In this document: positions 56,167 to 64,000 of the stretch, one piece after another
Position numbering within the stretch: position 1 is the stretch's first letter
Layout: every line of letters begins with the position of its first letter
Assembly: GCF_029543245.1 (NCBI RefSeq)
Contig: NZ_JARQWV010000009.1
Span: 1 to 64,000, forward strand
Direction of reading: 5' to 3'
DNA: 64,000 nucleotides
Origin: Caulobacter endophyticus
Lineage (GTDB): Bacteria > Pseudomonadota > Alphaproteobacteria > Caulobacterales > Caulobacteraceae
Position numbers and translations under genes: made by a program
Notes under the pieces: model-generated
Told to the model about the DNA's origin: nothing
The model's database searches: none
What the model saw: the letters and a program-made list of their open reading frames with translations, nothing else

Positions 56167-59100
56167 ATGGACGCCAACAACATCTCACGCTGGGCGATCA
56201 AGAACCCGATCCCCGTCCTCATGCTGTTCGTGATGCTGACCCTGGCCGGCATCGTCGGCTTCAACAGCATGCGGATCAATAACAACCCTGACGTCGACCT
56301 GCCCCTGGTGGTGGTGTCGGCCTCGCGTCCGGGCGCTGCGCCCAGCGAGCTGGAAACCCAGGTCACCCGCCTGATCGAGGATTCGATCGCGGGCCTGGGC
56401 CAGGTCCGCCACATCACCTCGACCGTGGGCGACGGCTTCTCCTCGACCTTCATCGAGTTCGAACTGGGCGTCGACCACGAGCGCGTCACCAACGACGTGC
56501 GCAACGCCATGTCGAACCTGCAGTCCGCCCTGCCGCAGGACATGCAGATCCCCAACGTCACCCGCATCGACATCTCGGGCGATCCGCTGATCACCTACGT
56601 GGTCCAGGCGCCGGGCCTGACGCCCGAGCAGCGCAGCTGGTTCGTCGACAACGACGTGGCCCGCACCCTGCTGGCGATCCGCGGCATCGGCGAGGTCAAC
56701 AGGCTGGGGGGCGTCAGTCGCGAGATCCAGGTGGCCCTGGATCCCGACCGCCTGTCGTCGCGGGGCGTCACCGCCGCCTCCGTCAGCCAGGCCCTGGCCA
56801 GCACCAACGCCGACCTGCCCGGCGGCCGGGTGACCGTTTCGGGCTCCGAGCGCGCCATCCGCACCCTGGGCGCGGCCGGTTCGGTGGAGCAGCTGCGCGA
56901 GACCCGCATCCCGCTGGGCAACGGCGGCACGGTGCGCCTGGGCGACCTGGGCGAGGTCACCGACCGTTGGGCCGAGCCACGCAACCGCGCCCGCTTCGAC
57001 AACCAGGAAGTCGTGACCTTCAACATGGTCCGCTCGCGCGGGGCCAGCGAGGTCAAGGTCGCCGAGAAGGTGCGCAAGGCCGTCGAGAAGCTCGACAAGG
57101 AACATCCCGAGCTGACGATCCAGGAAATCACCTCGAACGTGAAGTACATCGAGGAGAGCTATTGGGCGTCGATGGAAGCGCTGATCCTCGGCGCGGTGCT
57201 GGCCGTGCTGGTGGTGCTGCTGTTCCTGCGCGACTGGCGCGCCACCTTCCTGGCGGCCGTGGCCATCCCGCTGTCGCTGCTGCCGACCTTCGCGATCATG
57301 GCGCCGCTGGGCCAGTCGCTGAACGGCGTCACCCTGCTGGCCCTGTCGCTGACCGTGGGCATCCTGGTCGACGACGCCATCGTCGAGATCGAGAACATCG
57401 TCCGCCACATGCGCGGCGGCAAGTCGCCCTACAACGCGGCGATGGAGGCCGCCGACGAGATCGGCCTGGCCGTGGTGGCCACCACCTTCACCATCGTGGC
57501 GGTGTTCGCGCCTACCGGCTTCATGCCCGGGATCATCGGCCAGTTCTTCAAGGCCTTCGCCCTGGCCGCCTGCGTCTCGGTGCTGTTCTCGCTGCTGGTC
57601 GCCCGCATGCTAACGCCGCTGATGGGCGCCTACATGCTCAAGCCGCATCACAAGCCCGACACCGACCCGTTCTGGATGCCGGGTTACCTGAAGGCGCTGA
57701 GCTGGGGCCTGGACAACAAGTGGAAGGTCGCCCTGATGGCCCTTCCGATCCTGGTCGGCTCGTACTTCCTGGCCAAGAGCCTGCCGTTCGAGTTCCAGCC
57801 GGCGGCCGACCGCGGCCGCGCGCCGTTCTCGATCGAACTGCCGCCCGGCGCCACGCTGGACGAGACCGACGCCGTGGCCCAGCGCGTCACCCGCGAGCTG
57901 AAGGCCCGCCCTGAGGTCAAGAGCGTCTACGCCTCGGTGGGCAACGACGGGGTGAACAAGGCCCGGATCACCGCCGACCTCGTGCCGAAGGGCGAGCGGA
58001 TGAACCAGCAGCAGTTCAGCCGCCTGATGGTCGACCAGTTCAAGGCCATTCCCGGCGCACGCATCGGCGCGGGCAACAACAGCGGCGGCGGTCCCGGCGA
58101 CGGCGGCAGCTACACCCTGCGCCTCGTGGGCGACGACGGCCCCGAGCTGGAAGCGGCCGCCCGCCGCGTCGAGGCCCAGATGCGCACGGTTCCGGGCCTG
58201 GCCAACGTGGTCAACACCGCCTCGATCGCCCGTCCGGAGATCATCGTCACCCCGCGTCCCGACCAGGCCGCCCGCATGGGCGTCTCGGCCGGCGCGATCT
58301 CGCAGGCCGTGCGGGTGGCGACCATCGGCGACATCGACCAGTCGCTGCCCAAGTACAATCTGGGCGACCGCCAGGTGCCGATCCGCCTGCGCCTGACCCA
58401 GAACGCCCTCGAGGACCTGTCGGTGCTCGAGACCCTGAAGGTGCCCTCGTCCACCGGCGCCTCGGTGCCGCTGAACGCGGTGGCCGACATCCGCTTCGGC
58501 GCCGGTCCCTCGCAGATCAACCGGCAGGACCGCGCCCGCGTCGCCGAGATCACCGCCGAACTCGACGGCATCGTGGTCGGCGAGGCCGGCAAGCTGGTGC
58601 ACGCCCTCAGCTCGGTCAAGGACCTGCCCACCGGCGTCAAGGAAGTGGCCGCCGGCGACGCCGAGTTCATGATGGAGATGGCCACCGGCTTCGCCATGGC
58701 GCTCTTCACGGGCCTGCTGCTGATGTATGTCGTGCTGGTGCTGCTGTTCCGCAGCTTCGCCCACCCGGTGACCATCATGGCCGCCCTGCCGCTGGCCATC
58801 GGGGGCGCCTTCGCCCTACTGAAGCTGGTCAACAGCAGCTTCTCGATGTCGAGCCTGATCGGCATCCTGATGCTGATGGGCATCGCCGCCAAGAACTCGA
58901 TCCTGCTGGTCGAGTACGCGATCATGGCCATGAAGGACGGCCAGATGACCCGGCGCGAGGCCCTGCTCGACGCCGCGCACAAGCGGGCCCGCCCGATCCT
59001 GATGACCACCGTGGCCATGGGCGCGGGCATGGTGCCGGTGGCCGTGGGCTTCGGCGCCGACGTCGAGTTCCGGGCTCCGATGGCGATCACCGTCATCGGC

Positions 59101-59274
59101 GGTCTGATCACCTCGACCTTCCTGTCGCTGCTGTTCATCCCAGTGGTGTTCGTGCTGATGGACCAGCTGAAGAACTGGTCCAACAAGCTGCTGGGGCGGT
59201 TCTTCCACCACTCCCACCAACACCCCGCCCATGGGACGCACCAGGATGAACCGGTGCTGGTCGGCCGGGACTGA
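56167..59274 (+). CDS. RND multidrug efflux transporter, HAE1-type
   Basis: A 1035-residue inner-membrane pump. Helix 1 is [19 protein letters not shown], a large periplasmic porter loop follows, then helices 2-6. The proton-relay aspartates are Asp402/Asp403 in [15 protein letters not shown]. The second half repeats the fold, with [23 protein letters not shown]. Substrates (drugs, dyes, solvents) cannot be assigned. A strong terminator follows. Confidence 0.95.
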   Translation: MDANNISRWAIKNPIPVLMLFVMLTLAGIVGFNSMRINNNPDVDLPLVVVSASRPGAAPSELETQVTRLIEDSIAGLGQVRHITSTVGDGFSSTFIEFELGVDHERVTNDVRNAMSNLQSALPQDMQIPNVTRIDISGDPLITYVVQAPGLTPEQRSWFVDNDVARTLLAIRGIGEVNRLGGVSREIQVALDPDRLSSRGVTAASVSQALASTNADLPGGRVTVSGSERAIRTLGAAGSVEQLRETRIPLGNGGTVRLGDLGEVTDRWAEPRNRARFDNQEVVTFNMVRSRGASEVKVAEKVRKAVEKLDKEHPELTIQEITSNVKYIEESYWASMEALILGAVLAVLVVLLFLRDWRATFLAAVAIPLSLLPTFAIMAPLGQSLNGVTLLALSLTVGILVDDAIVEIENIVRHMRGGKSPYNAAMEAADEIGLAVVATTFTIVAVFAPTGFMPGIIGQFFKAFALAACVSVLFSLLVARMLTPLMGAYMLKPHHKPDTDPFWMPGYLKALSWGLDNKWKVALMALPILVGSYFLAKSLPFEFQPAADRGRAPFSIELPPGATLDETDAVAQRVTRELKARPEVKSVYASVGNDGVNKARITADLVPKGERMNQQQFSRLMVDQFKAIPGARIGAGNNSGGGPGDGGSYTLRLVGDDGPELEAAARRVEAQMRTVPGLANVVNTASIARPEIIVTPRPDQAARMGVSAGAISQAVRVATIGDIDQSLPKYNLGDRQVPIRLRLTQNALEDLSVLETLKVPSSTGASVPLNAVADIRFGAGPSQINRQDRARVAEITAELDGIVVGEAGKLVHALSSVKDLPTGVKEVAAGDAEFMMEMATGFAMALFTGLLLMYVVLVLLFRSFAHPVTIMAALPLAIGGAFALLKLVNSSFSMSSLIGILMLMGIAAKNSILLVEYAIMAMKDGQMTRREALLDAAHKRARPILMTTVAMGAGMVPVAVGFGADVEFRAPMAITVIGGLITSTFLSLLFIPVVFVLMDQLKNWSNKLLGRFFHHSHQHPAHGTHQDEPVLVGRD

Positions 59275-59280
59275 CGATCA

Positions 59281-59309
59281 GGGGCGGACCTTCGGGTCCG
59301 CCCCTTTTT
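59281..59309 (+). terminator. Rho-independent terminator of RND operon
   Basis: A 10-bp perfect stem (ggggcggacc / ggtccgcccc) with a ttcg tetraloop followed by TTTTT, seven bases past the pump stop. Confidence 0.95.
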
Positions 59310-59317
59310 CGTGCGCG

Positions 59318-60661
59318 TCAGGCAGGCGAGCCGGCGACGCGCCGCAGGGCCGAGGCCAGGATCGCGCGCTTGCCCGGCGCGCCCAGCGACAGCCGCGCGC
59401 CCCGCGCCTCGACGCCCGGCGCGGCGAACAGCGACGCCGCCGCCAGCGACAGCCCCTGGGCCGGGCCGCCCGCCGCCCGCTCCAGCCAGACGTGCAGGCA
59501 GCCGTCCGGGCCGATCGCCTCGGGCAGGATCTCGGCCGCCAGGGCCCGGCGGGCGGCGGCCTCGGCGCGGACCCCGGCCAGGATCGCCTCGGCGGTTCCG
59601 TCGCGGATCCAGGCGGTGGCCACGGCCGCCATCAGCGGCGCGGGCATCTGGCACAGGGCATGGCCGGCGGTCGCCAGACGCGCGGCCCCCGCAGCGTCGG
59701 GCGCGGCCACATAGGCGATCCGCAGGCCCGGCGTCAGGGCCTTGGCCAGAGTCGCCACGTGCCAGGTCCGCTCCGGCGCCAGACGCGCCAGGGCGGCCGG
59801 CGCGGGATCGGGCAACCGGCCGTAGGCGTCGTCCTCGAGGATGCGGGCGCCCGCCGCCGCGCAGACGTCGACGATCGCCGCGCGGCGGGCCGGGCTCATC
59901 GTCGCCGTGGTCGGGTTCTGCCAGGTGGGCGTGACCACCACCAGCCGCGCGCCCCTGGCCGCCAGACGCTCGGCCAAGGCCTCGGGGACGATCCCCTCCC
60001 CGTCCATCGGGCAGGACAACGCGCGGACGCCGCGCGCGGCCAGGGCCGCCAGCAGGCCAGGATAGGTCAGGGCCTCGACGATCACCGTATCGCCGGGCGC
60101 GGTCTCCACCGTCAGGATCGCCGATAGGGCCGCCTGCGCCCCGGCGCAGATCACCACCCGTTCGGGGTCCACTACGCCCAGGCCCGGCGCGAGCCAGGCC
60201 GCCCCCGCCGCCCGCTGGGCCAGGGAGCCTGGACCGGCGTGATAGGCCATCAGCGTCGCCGGATCGGTGCGGGCCAGCACGCCCGCCGTCGCCTCACGCA
60301 GCAGTGCGGCCAGCGACAGCCCCTCGGGCGGCGGCGGCAGGTTCATGGAGAGGTCGATGAGGCCGGCCTCCTCTTCGCCCGTCCGCCGGCGCACGAAGGT
60401 GCCGCGCCCGGCTGCGCCTTCCACCAGCCCCTGCTCGCGCGCCAGGGCGTAGGCGCGGGTGACGGTGGTGAAGTCGACGCCCAGCAGGCCGGCCACCGTC
60501 CGCTGCGGCGGCAACTGCTCGCCGGCCGACAGCTCGCCGTCGGCGATCGCGCCGCGCAGGGCCTCGAACACCCGGCGATAGATCGGCCCCTCCCCCGCGG
60601 CCACCCGCCGCAGCCATGCCGCGCCCGCCGGCAGAACGGCGTCTCTTGCGTCGCCCATCAT
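59318..60661 (-). CDS. MocR-type regulator: GntR winged helix fused to aminotransferase-like domain
   Basis: 447 residues from the ATG at 60661. The frame's first ATG (60673) is inside the upstream palindrome, so 60661 or 60658 is preferred. An N-terminal wHTH (IYRRVFEALRGAIADGELSA, LGVDFTTVTRAYALAREQGL) is joined to a fold-type I PLP-dependent aminotransferase domain: VICAGAQAALSAILT, VVVTPTWQNPT, DDAYGRL and the PLP-binding Lys (307 from this start) in WHVATLAKALTPGL. MocR proteins such as PdxR and GabR act as regulators rather than transaminases. The target may be itself and the divergent DUF983 gene. Confidence 0.92.
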   Translation of the reverse strand: MMGDARDAVLPAGAAWLRRVAAGEGPIYRRVFEALRGAIADGELSAGEQLPPQRTVAGLLGVDFTTVTRAYALAREQGLVEGAAGRGTFVRRRTGEEEAGLIDLSMNLPPPPEGLSLAALLREATAGVLARTDPATLMAYHAGPGSLAQRAAGAAWLAPGLGVVDPERVVICAGAQAALSAILTVETAPGDTVIVEALTYPGLLAALAARGVRALSCPMDGEGIVPEALAERLAARGARLVVVTPTWQNPTTATMSPARRAAIVDVCAAAGARILEDDAYGRLPDPAPAALARLAPERTWHVATLAKALTPGLRIAYVAAPDAAGAARLATAGHALCQMPAPLMAAVATAWIRDGTAEAILAGVRAEAAARRALAAEILPEAIGPDGCLHVWLERAAGGPAQGLSLAAASLFAAPGVEARGARLSLGAPGKRAILASALRRVAGSPA

Positions 60662-60696
60662 TGATCCATACATTTATACAGTAATGTATGGATCAA
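60661..60696. promoter_or_regulatory. Long palindrome over the MocR/DUF983 divergent promoter
   Basis: Arms 60661-60673 and 60684-60696 are perfect 13-base complements (ttgatccatacat / atgtatggatcaa) with a 10-base spacer ttatacagta. Its left arm abuts the MocR start and a TATAAAT (minus strand) lies in the spacer. Likely an autoregulatory operator; a leaderless or very short leader mRNA is implied. Confidence 0.75.
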
Positions 60697-60719
60697 TTTT
60701 CGGATTGTAGGTAGGGGTC

Positions 60720-61133
60720 ATGACGCCCGGACACGAGTTTTTCGATCCGCCCTCGCCCATCGTCAGCGGCTTTCGCCAGCGCTGCCCGCGCTGCGGCGAG
60801 GGCAAGCTGTTCAAGGGCTTCCTGGCGCTGGCCCCGTCCTGCGACCAGTGCGGCCTGGACTACGGCTTCGCCGAGCCGGCCGACGGCCCGGCCTTCTTCG
60901 TGATGAGCGGCGTCGGCATCCTGGTGACCTTCGTCTTCGCCTGGGTCGAGGTGGTCTACCGCCCGCCGATCTGGGTGCACTTCGTGACCGTGTTCCCGGC
61001 CCTGATCCTAGGCTGCCTGGCCACCTTGCGGCCGGTGAAGGCCTGGCTGGTGGCCTCGCAGTTCGTCAACAAGGCCGAGGAGGGCAAGTTCGAGAGCCTG
61101 GGCCGCCACGACCACGATCCGCGGCGGCTCTAG
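60720..61133 (+). CDS. DUF983 family protein
   Basis: A 137-residue protein with two zinc-ribbon-like Cys pairs (CPRCGEGKLF near residues 22-31 and CDQCGLDYG near 41-49), then two membrane helices (FFVMSGVGILVTFVFAWVEV and FVTVFPALILGCLATL). The arrangement is diagnostic for DUF983. In alphaproteobacteria these proteins are often near cytochrome oxidase genes, which is not the case here. TAGGGG precedes the ATG. It shares a palindromic promoter with the MocR gene; function unknown. Confidence 0.88.
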   Translation: MTPGHEFFDPPSPIVSGFRQRCPRCGEGKLFKGFLALAPSCDQCGLDYGFAEPADGPAFFVMSGVGILVTFVFAWVEVVYRPPIWVHFVTVFPALILGCLATLRPVKAWLVASQFVNKAEEGKFESLGRHDHDPRRL

Positions 61134-61144
61134 AGGCCCCTCGC

Positions 61145-61456
61145 CTACTTCTTCTCGAGCAGCAGCGTCCCCTGCTTCTGGACCTGGCCGGTGATCTTGC
61201 CGGCGATCATGCCCAGCAGGCCCGGCAGGACGATCTCGACGATCACCACGTTGGCGGCGACGTTCAGCTTGCCGGTGATGTTCTGGCCCATGACCAGGGC
61301 CGAGAAGTCGAGCACGTCGTCGCGCCAGGCCTTGGTGACATTGGCCAGGCCGCCGGGGATCTGGGCGCCCAGCTGCTCGAAGCCGTTCTCGATCCGTCGC
61401 TTGGCCTCGGCCACGCCGAGTTCGTGCGGGATGTTGATGGTGACGGGCTTCGACAT
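61145..61456 (-). CDS. Polyhydroxyalkanoic-acid system protein (PHA granule region family)
   Basis: 103 residues from the ATG at 61456, preceded by GGAG; the frame's upstream ATG lacks support. MSKPVTINIPHELGVAEAKR is the family's N-terminal signature, with ENGFEQLGAQIPGGLANVTKAW following and a hydrophobic strand-helix end (VVIVEIVLPGLLGMIAG). Members are found near PHA metabolism genes but have no proven activity. Convergent with DUF983, with an 11-bp gap between stops. Confidence 0.8.
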   Translation of the reverse strand: MSKPVTINIPHELGVAEAKRRIENGFEQLGAQIPGGLANVTKAWRDDVLDFSALVMGQNITGKLNVAANVVIVEIVLPGLLGMIAGKITGQVQKQGTLLLEKK

Positions 61457-61569
61457 GGGAACTCCAAAGGCGTGTTGCGCCCCTGACATAAGGATCCGAG
61501 GGGCGTTCGGCTATACGTCCAGTTCTGACGCACCAGAGGCGCAGGGTCCAAGCGTCCACGGAGGAAGCC

Positions 61570-61791
61570 ATGACCGACATCGCCATGACCCAGTACTTCG
61601 ACGCTCCCGTTCGCAGCGCCTCCGTCCGCCGGACCCGTCCGGGCCGCCCCTCGGGGCTGTGGGGCTCGATCAGCTACGCCGGCGTGCTGCTGGTCTGGGC
61701 CGGCCTCTTCGTCATCCGTCCGCGTCTGGCCTTGCAGGTCATGGCGGAGCGCCGCGCGGACTCGCCGATCCCGCGCCTCTCCAAGCGCTGA
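61570..61791 (+). CDS. Small single-pass membrane protein (73 aa)
   Basis: A 73-residue protein with GGAGGAAG as a strong ribosome-binding site. A basic N-terminal half (SVRRTRPGRPSG) precedes one helix (SISYAGVLLVWAGLFVI), suggesting an N-in inner-membrane orientation. No family is recognised. Spacing to the next gene is 40 bases, so cotranscription with the epimerase gene is possible. Confidence 0.7.
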   Translation: MTDIAMTQYFDAPVRSASVRRTRPGRPSGLWGSISYAGVLLVWAGLFVIRPRLALQVMAERRADSPIPRLSKR

Positions 61792-61831
61792 TCCTCTCGC
61801 CAAACCCGTCGAACGGCGCCAAGCCAGGGGC

Positions 61832-62845
61832 ATGAGCCGCCTCGTCGCCGTCCGCCCCGTCAGCTATCCCCTTGCCGCCCCGTTCCGCATCTCGCGCGGA
61901 GTCAAGACCGCCGCCGACGTCGTGATGGTCGAGATCGCCGAGAACGGCCATATCGGCCGCGGCGAGAGCGTGCCCTACGCCCGCTACGGCGAGACGGTGC
62001 AGGGCGTCGAGGCGCAACTGGCCCCCGCCGCCCGGCTGATCGCCATGGGCGGCGACCTTGCCGAGGCCCTGGCCCTGCTGCCGGCCGGCGCGGCCCGCAA
62101 CGCCCTGGACTGCGCCATCTGGGACCTGCGGTCCAAGACCACGGGCGTGCCGATAGCCGCCGCCACGGGCCTTGTCGTCCCGCCCGCCCTCGTCACCGCC
62201 GTCACCGTCAGCCTCGATACGCCGGACGCCATGGCGGAGGCGGCCCGCAAGGTCGCCGAGGCGCCGCTGATCAAGATCAAGCTCTCGGCGGAGGACCCAG
62301 CCGCCCGCCTGGCCGCCGTAGCCGCCGCGGCTCCAGACTCCGCCCTGATCGTCGATCCCAACGAGGGCTGGACCTTCGACATCCTGCGCGGCCTGGAAGA
62401 CCAGCTGTCGCGCCTGAACATAGCCCTGGTCGAACAGCCGCTGTCGGCCGGCGAGGACGCCGCCCTGGAAGGCTACGCCCCGCCCTTCCCGATCTGCGCC
62501 GACGAGTCGGTGCACACCGCCGCCGACCTGCCGGCCCTGCGCAAGCGCTATCAGGCCGTGAACCTCAAGCTCGACAAGTCCGGCGGCCTGACCGAGGCGC
62601 TGGAGATGCTGCGCGCGGCCAAGGACCTGGGCTTCACCCTGATGACCGGCTGCATGGTCGCCTCGTCCCTGGCCATCGCGCCGGCCCTGCACCTTGCCGC
62701 CGAATGCGCCTTCGCCGACCTCGACGGACCGTGGTGGCTGAAGGACGACCATCCCGGCGGCCTGCGGGTGGTCGGCGGCCGGATCACGCCGCCGGCCGCG
62801 GGCTTCTGGGGCGACGGCGTTGACGCCGAGGGGCTATGGCTGTGA
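61832..62845 (+). CDS. Enolase-superfamily dipeptide epimerase / N-acetyl-D-Glu racemase (DgcA-like)
   Basis: A 337-residue enolase-superfamily protein. The capping domain has YPLAAPFRISRGVK and the barrel has the catalytic KIK pair Lys148/Lys150, metal ligands Asp175 (DPNEGW), Glu201 (VEQPL) and Asp224 (CADES), and the opposing Lys in LKLDKSGG (246-253). It belongs to the L-Ala-D/L-Glu epimerase group; alphaproteobacterial relatives racemise N-acetyl-D-glutamate (DgcA). No DgcN partner is present, so either is possible. AGGGG precedes the ATG. Confidence 0.87.
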   Translation: MSRLVAVRPVSYPLAAPFRISRGVKTAADVVMVEIAENGHIGRGESVPYARYGETVQGVEAQLAPAARLIAMGGDLAEALALLPAGAARNALDCAIWDLRSKTTGVPIAAATGLVVPPALVTAVTVSLDTPDAMAEAARKVAEAPLIKIKLSAEDPAARLAAVAAAAPDSALIVDPNEGWTFDILRGLEDQLSRLNIALVEQPLSAGEDAALEGYAPPFPICADESVHTAADLPALRKRYQAVNLKLDKSGGLTEALEMLRAAKDLGFTLMTGCMVASSLAIAPALHLAAECAFADLDGPWWLKDDHPGGLRVVGGRITPPAAGFWGDGVDAEGLWL

Positions 62846-62885
62846 GGGCTTGACCCGCCTCGCATAACGCCGTGCTCTGGCGGGC

Positions 62886-64000
62886 ATGACCGACGCCCTC
62901 GCCGAGCCGCCTCCGTCCCCAGGCCGCAAGAACCCGCTGCAAGTCTGGTTCGGAATCTCGCTGTGGAAGCGGATCCTGGCCGCTCTGGTTCTAGGGGCCG
63001 TGGTCGGCTATTTCTGGGGCGAAGGCGCCACCAGCCTCAAGTGGATGGGCGACATCTTCGTGCGGCTGATCCGCATGATGGTGGCTCCGCTGGTGTTCGT
63101 GATCATCGCCTCGGGCGTGGCCCAGTTGGGCGACGCCAAGCGGCTGGGCGGCATCGGCGTCAAGACCATCGCCATGTACGTGCTGACGACCCTGATCGCG
63201 GTCTGCATCGGCCTGTCCATCGCCAGCCTGCTCGGTCCCGGCGTCGGCGCAGACCTGCACAACGCCGCCCCACAGGCCGTGGCTCCGCCCAAGTCGCCGG
63301 CCGAGCTGTTCATCGGCATCGTGCCGCTCAACCCGATCAAGGCCCTGGCCGAGGGCGAGACCCTGGCGATCATCTTCTTCGCGGTGCTGGTCGGGGCGGG
63401 CGTGATCGTCGCCGGCAAGGACGGCGAGCCCGTCGCCAGGCTGCTGGCCAGCGCCAGCGAGGTGATGCTGCGCATCGTCGGCTTCGTGATGGAGGCCGCG
63501 CCGTTCGGGGTGTTCGCCCTGATCGCTGTGGTCATGGGCACGAACGGACCCGAGACCTTCCTGCACGTGGCCAAGCTGGGGGTCTGCGTGATCATCGGTG
63601 CGGCGATCCAGACCTTCGTCACCCACGCCGCCGTGGTGCGGCTGGGCGCGTGGCTGCCGCTCCTGCCGTTCTATCGCGGCTGCATGGACGCCATCCTGGT
63701 CGGCTTCTCCACCTCGTCCAGTTCGGCCACCCTGCCGGTGGCGATCCGGGTGGCCGAAGAGAACCTGGGGATCAAGCCGTCGATCTCGTCCACCGTCCTG
63801 CCGCTGGGCGCCACGATCGGCATGGACGGCACGGCGATGTACGTGGCCATGCTGACCCTGTTCGCCGCCCAGGCGTTCGGCGTGCCGCTGACCCTGGCCG
63901 ACTACGCCCTGGTGGCGCTGACCACCACCATCGTGGCCATGGGCGTGGCGCCGGTGCCGTCGGGCTCGCTGTTCGTGCTGGCCGCGGTGCTGGCCACCGT
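62886..64000 (+). CDS. Dicarboxylate/amino-acid:cation symporter (partial, runs off window end)
   Basis: The ATG at 62886 opens a frame that has no stop before the window end, giving 371 residues. It is a member of the glutamate/dicarboxylate symporter family: several membrane helices from about residue 27 (RILAALVLGAVVGYFWG), the serine-rich hairpin FSTSSSSATLPV (about 277-288), and helix-7-type GATIGMDGTAMY (about 313-324), where NMDGT is usual. Missing are the end of hairpin 2 and helix 8. It may bring in glutamate, aspartate or C4-dicarboxylates with Na+ or H+. Its neighbour acts on Glu-containing substrates, which fits. Confidence 0.9.
   Translation, partial: MTDALAEPPPSPGRKNPLQVWFGISLWKRILAALVLGAVVGYFWGEGATSLKWMGDIFVRLIRMMVAPLVFVIIASGVAQLGDAKRLGGIGVKTIAMYVLTTLIAVCIGLSIASLLGPGVGADLHNAAPQAVAPPKSPAELFIGIVPLNPIKALAEGETLAIIFFAVLVGAGVIVAGKDGEPVARLLASASEVMLRIVGFVMEAAPFGVFALIAVVMGTNGPETFLHVAKLGVCVIIGAAIQTFVTHAAVVRLGAWLPLLPFYRGCMDAILVGFSTSSSSATLPVAIRVAEENLGIKPSISSTVLPLGATIGMDGTAMYVAMLTLFAAQAFGVPLTLADYALVALTTTIVAMGVAPVPSGSLFVLAAVLAT

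Overview
The window looks like chromosomal DNA from a Caulobacter-type alphaproteobacterium (order Caulobacterales). The evidence is a very high G+C content, dense genes with many 1-4 base ATGA/GTGA overlaps, two TonB-dependent receptors of the kind this group uses for sugar uptake, a run of periplasmic glycoside hydrolases, and several dispersed palindromic intergenic repeats. I saw no tRNA, rRNA, CRISPR array, transposase or prophage. The species assignment is inference from gene content.

Region 1 (1-6.5 kb) has an FAD-dependent oxidoreductase of unknown substrate, a peptidoglycan-binding protein with putative wall-active domains, and ahpC-ahpF for peroxide defence with OxyR-like sites upstream of ahpC. 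Region 2 (6.6-15.8 kb) is a glycan-degradation block built around a divergent promoter: a GH3 beta-glucosidase and a sialate O-acetylesterase-like enzyme leftward, and a GH97 alpha-galactosidase/glucosidase, a GH29 alpha-L-fucosidase and an SDR dehydrogenase rightward. A TonB receptor and a DUF3667 membrane protein follow on the minus strand (16.0-19.6 kb).

Region 3 (19.7-28.1 kb) is a complete histidine utilisation locus: hutC-hutF on the minus strand, divergent from hutI-hutH-hutG-hutU-hutD. It uses the five-step route (histidine, urocanate, imidazolone propionate, formiminoglutamate, formylglutamate, glutamate). A perfect 7-4-7 palindrome between the two arms is the likely HutC operator. 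Region 4 (28.1-39.0 kb) is one tightly overlapping chemosensory operon: CheW, CheR-TPR, CheW, MCP, CheA-receiver, CheB, then two hybrid histidine kinases. It resembles Wsp/'alternative cellular function' arrays but has no diguanylate cyclase.

Region 5 (39.1-41.7 kb) has an M23 peptidase, an isoaspartyl peptidase and a membrane protein gene that appears frameshifted. Region 6 (41.7-54.9 kb) looks like a xyloglucan/galactoside locus: GH31 alpha-xylosidase with a PA14 insert, GH35 beta-galactosidase and a large TonB receptor leftward; dgoK, dgoA, a sodium/sugar symporter, a lactonase and a FadR-type regulator rightward. Galactose released in the periplasm could be imported and finished by the De Ley-Doudoroff route. 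The same 12-bp LacI-type operator sequence lies here and in region 2, so the two blocks may share a regulator encoded elsewhere.

Region 7 (55-64 kb) has an RND efflux adaptor and pump, a MocR-type regulator with a striking promoter palindrome, DUF983 and PHA-system small proteins, an enolase-superfamily dipeptide epimerase/N-acetyl-Glu racemase, and a dicarboxylate/amino-acid symporter cut by the window end.
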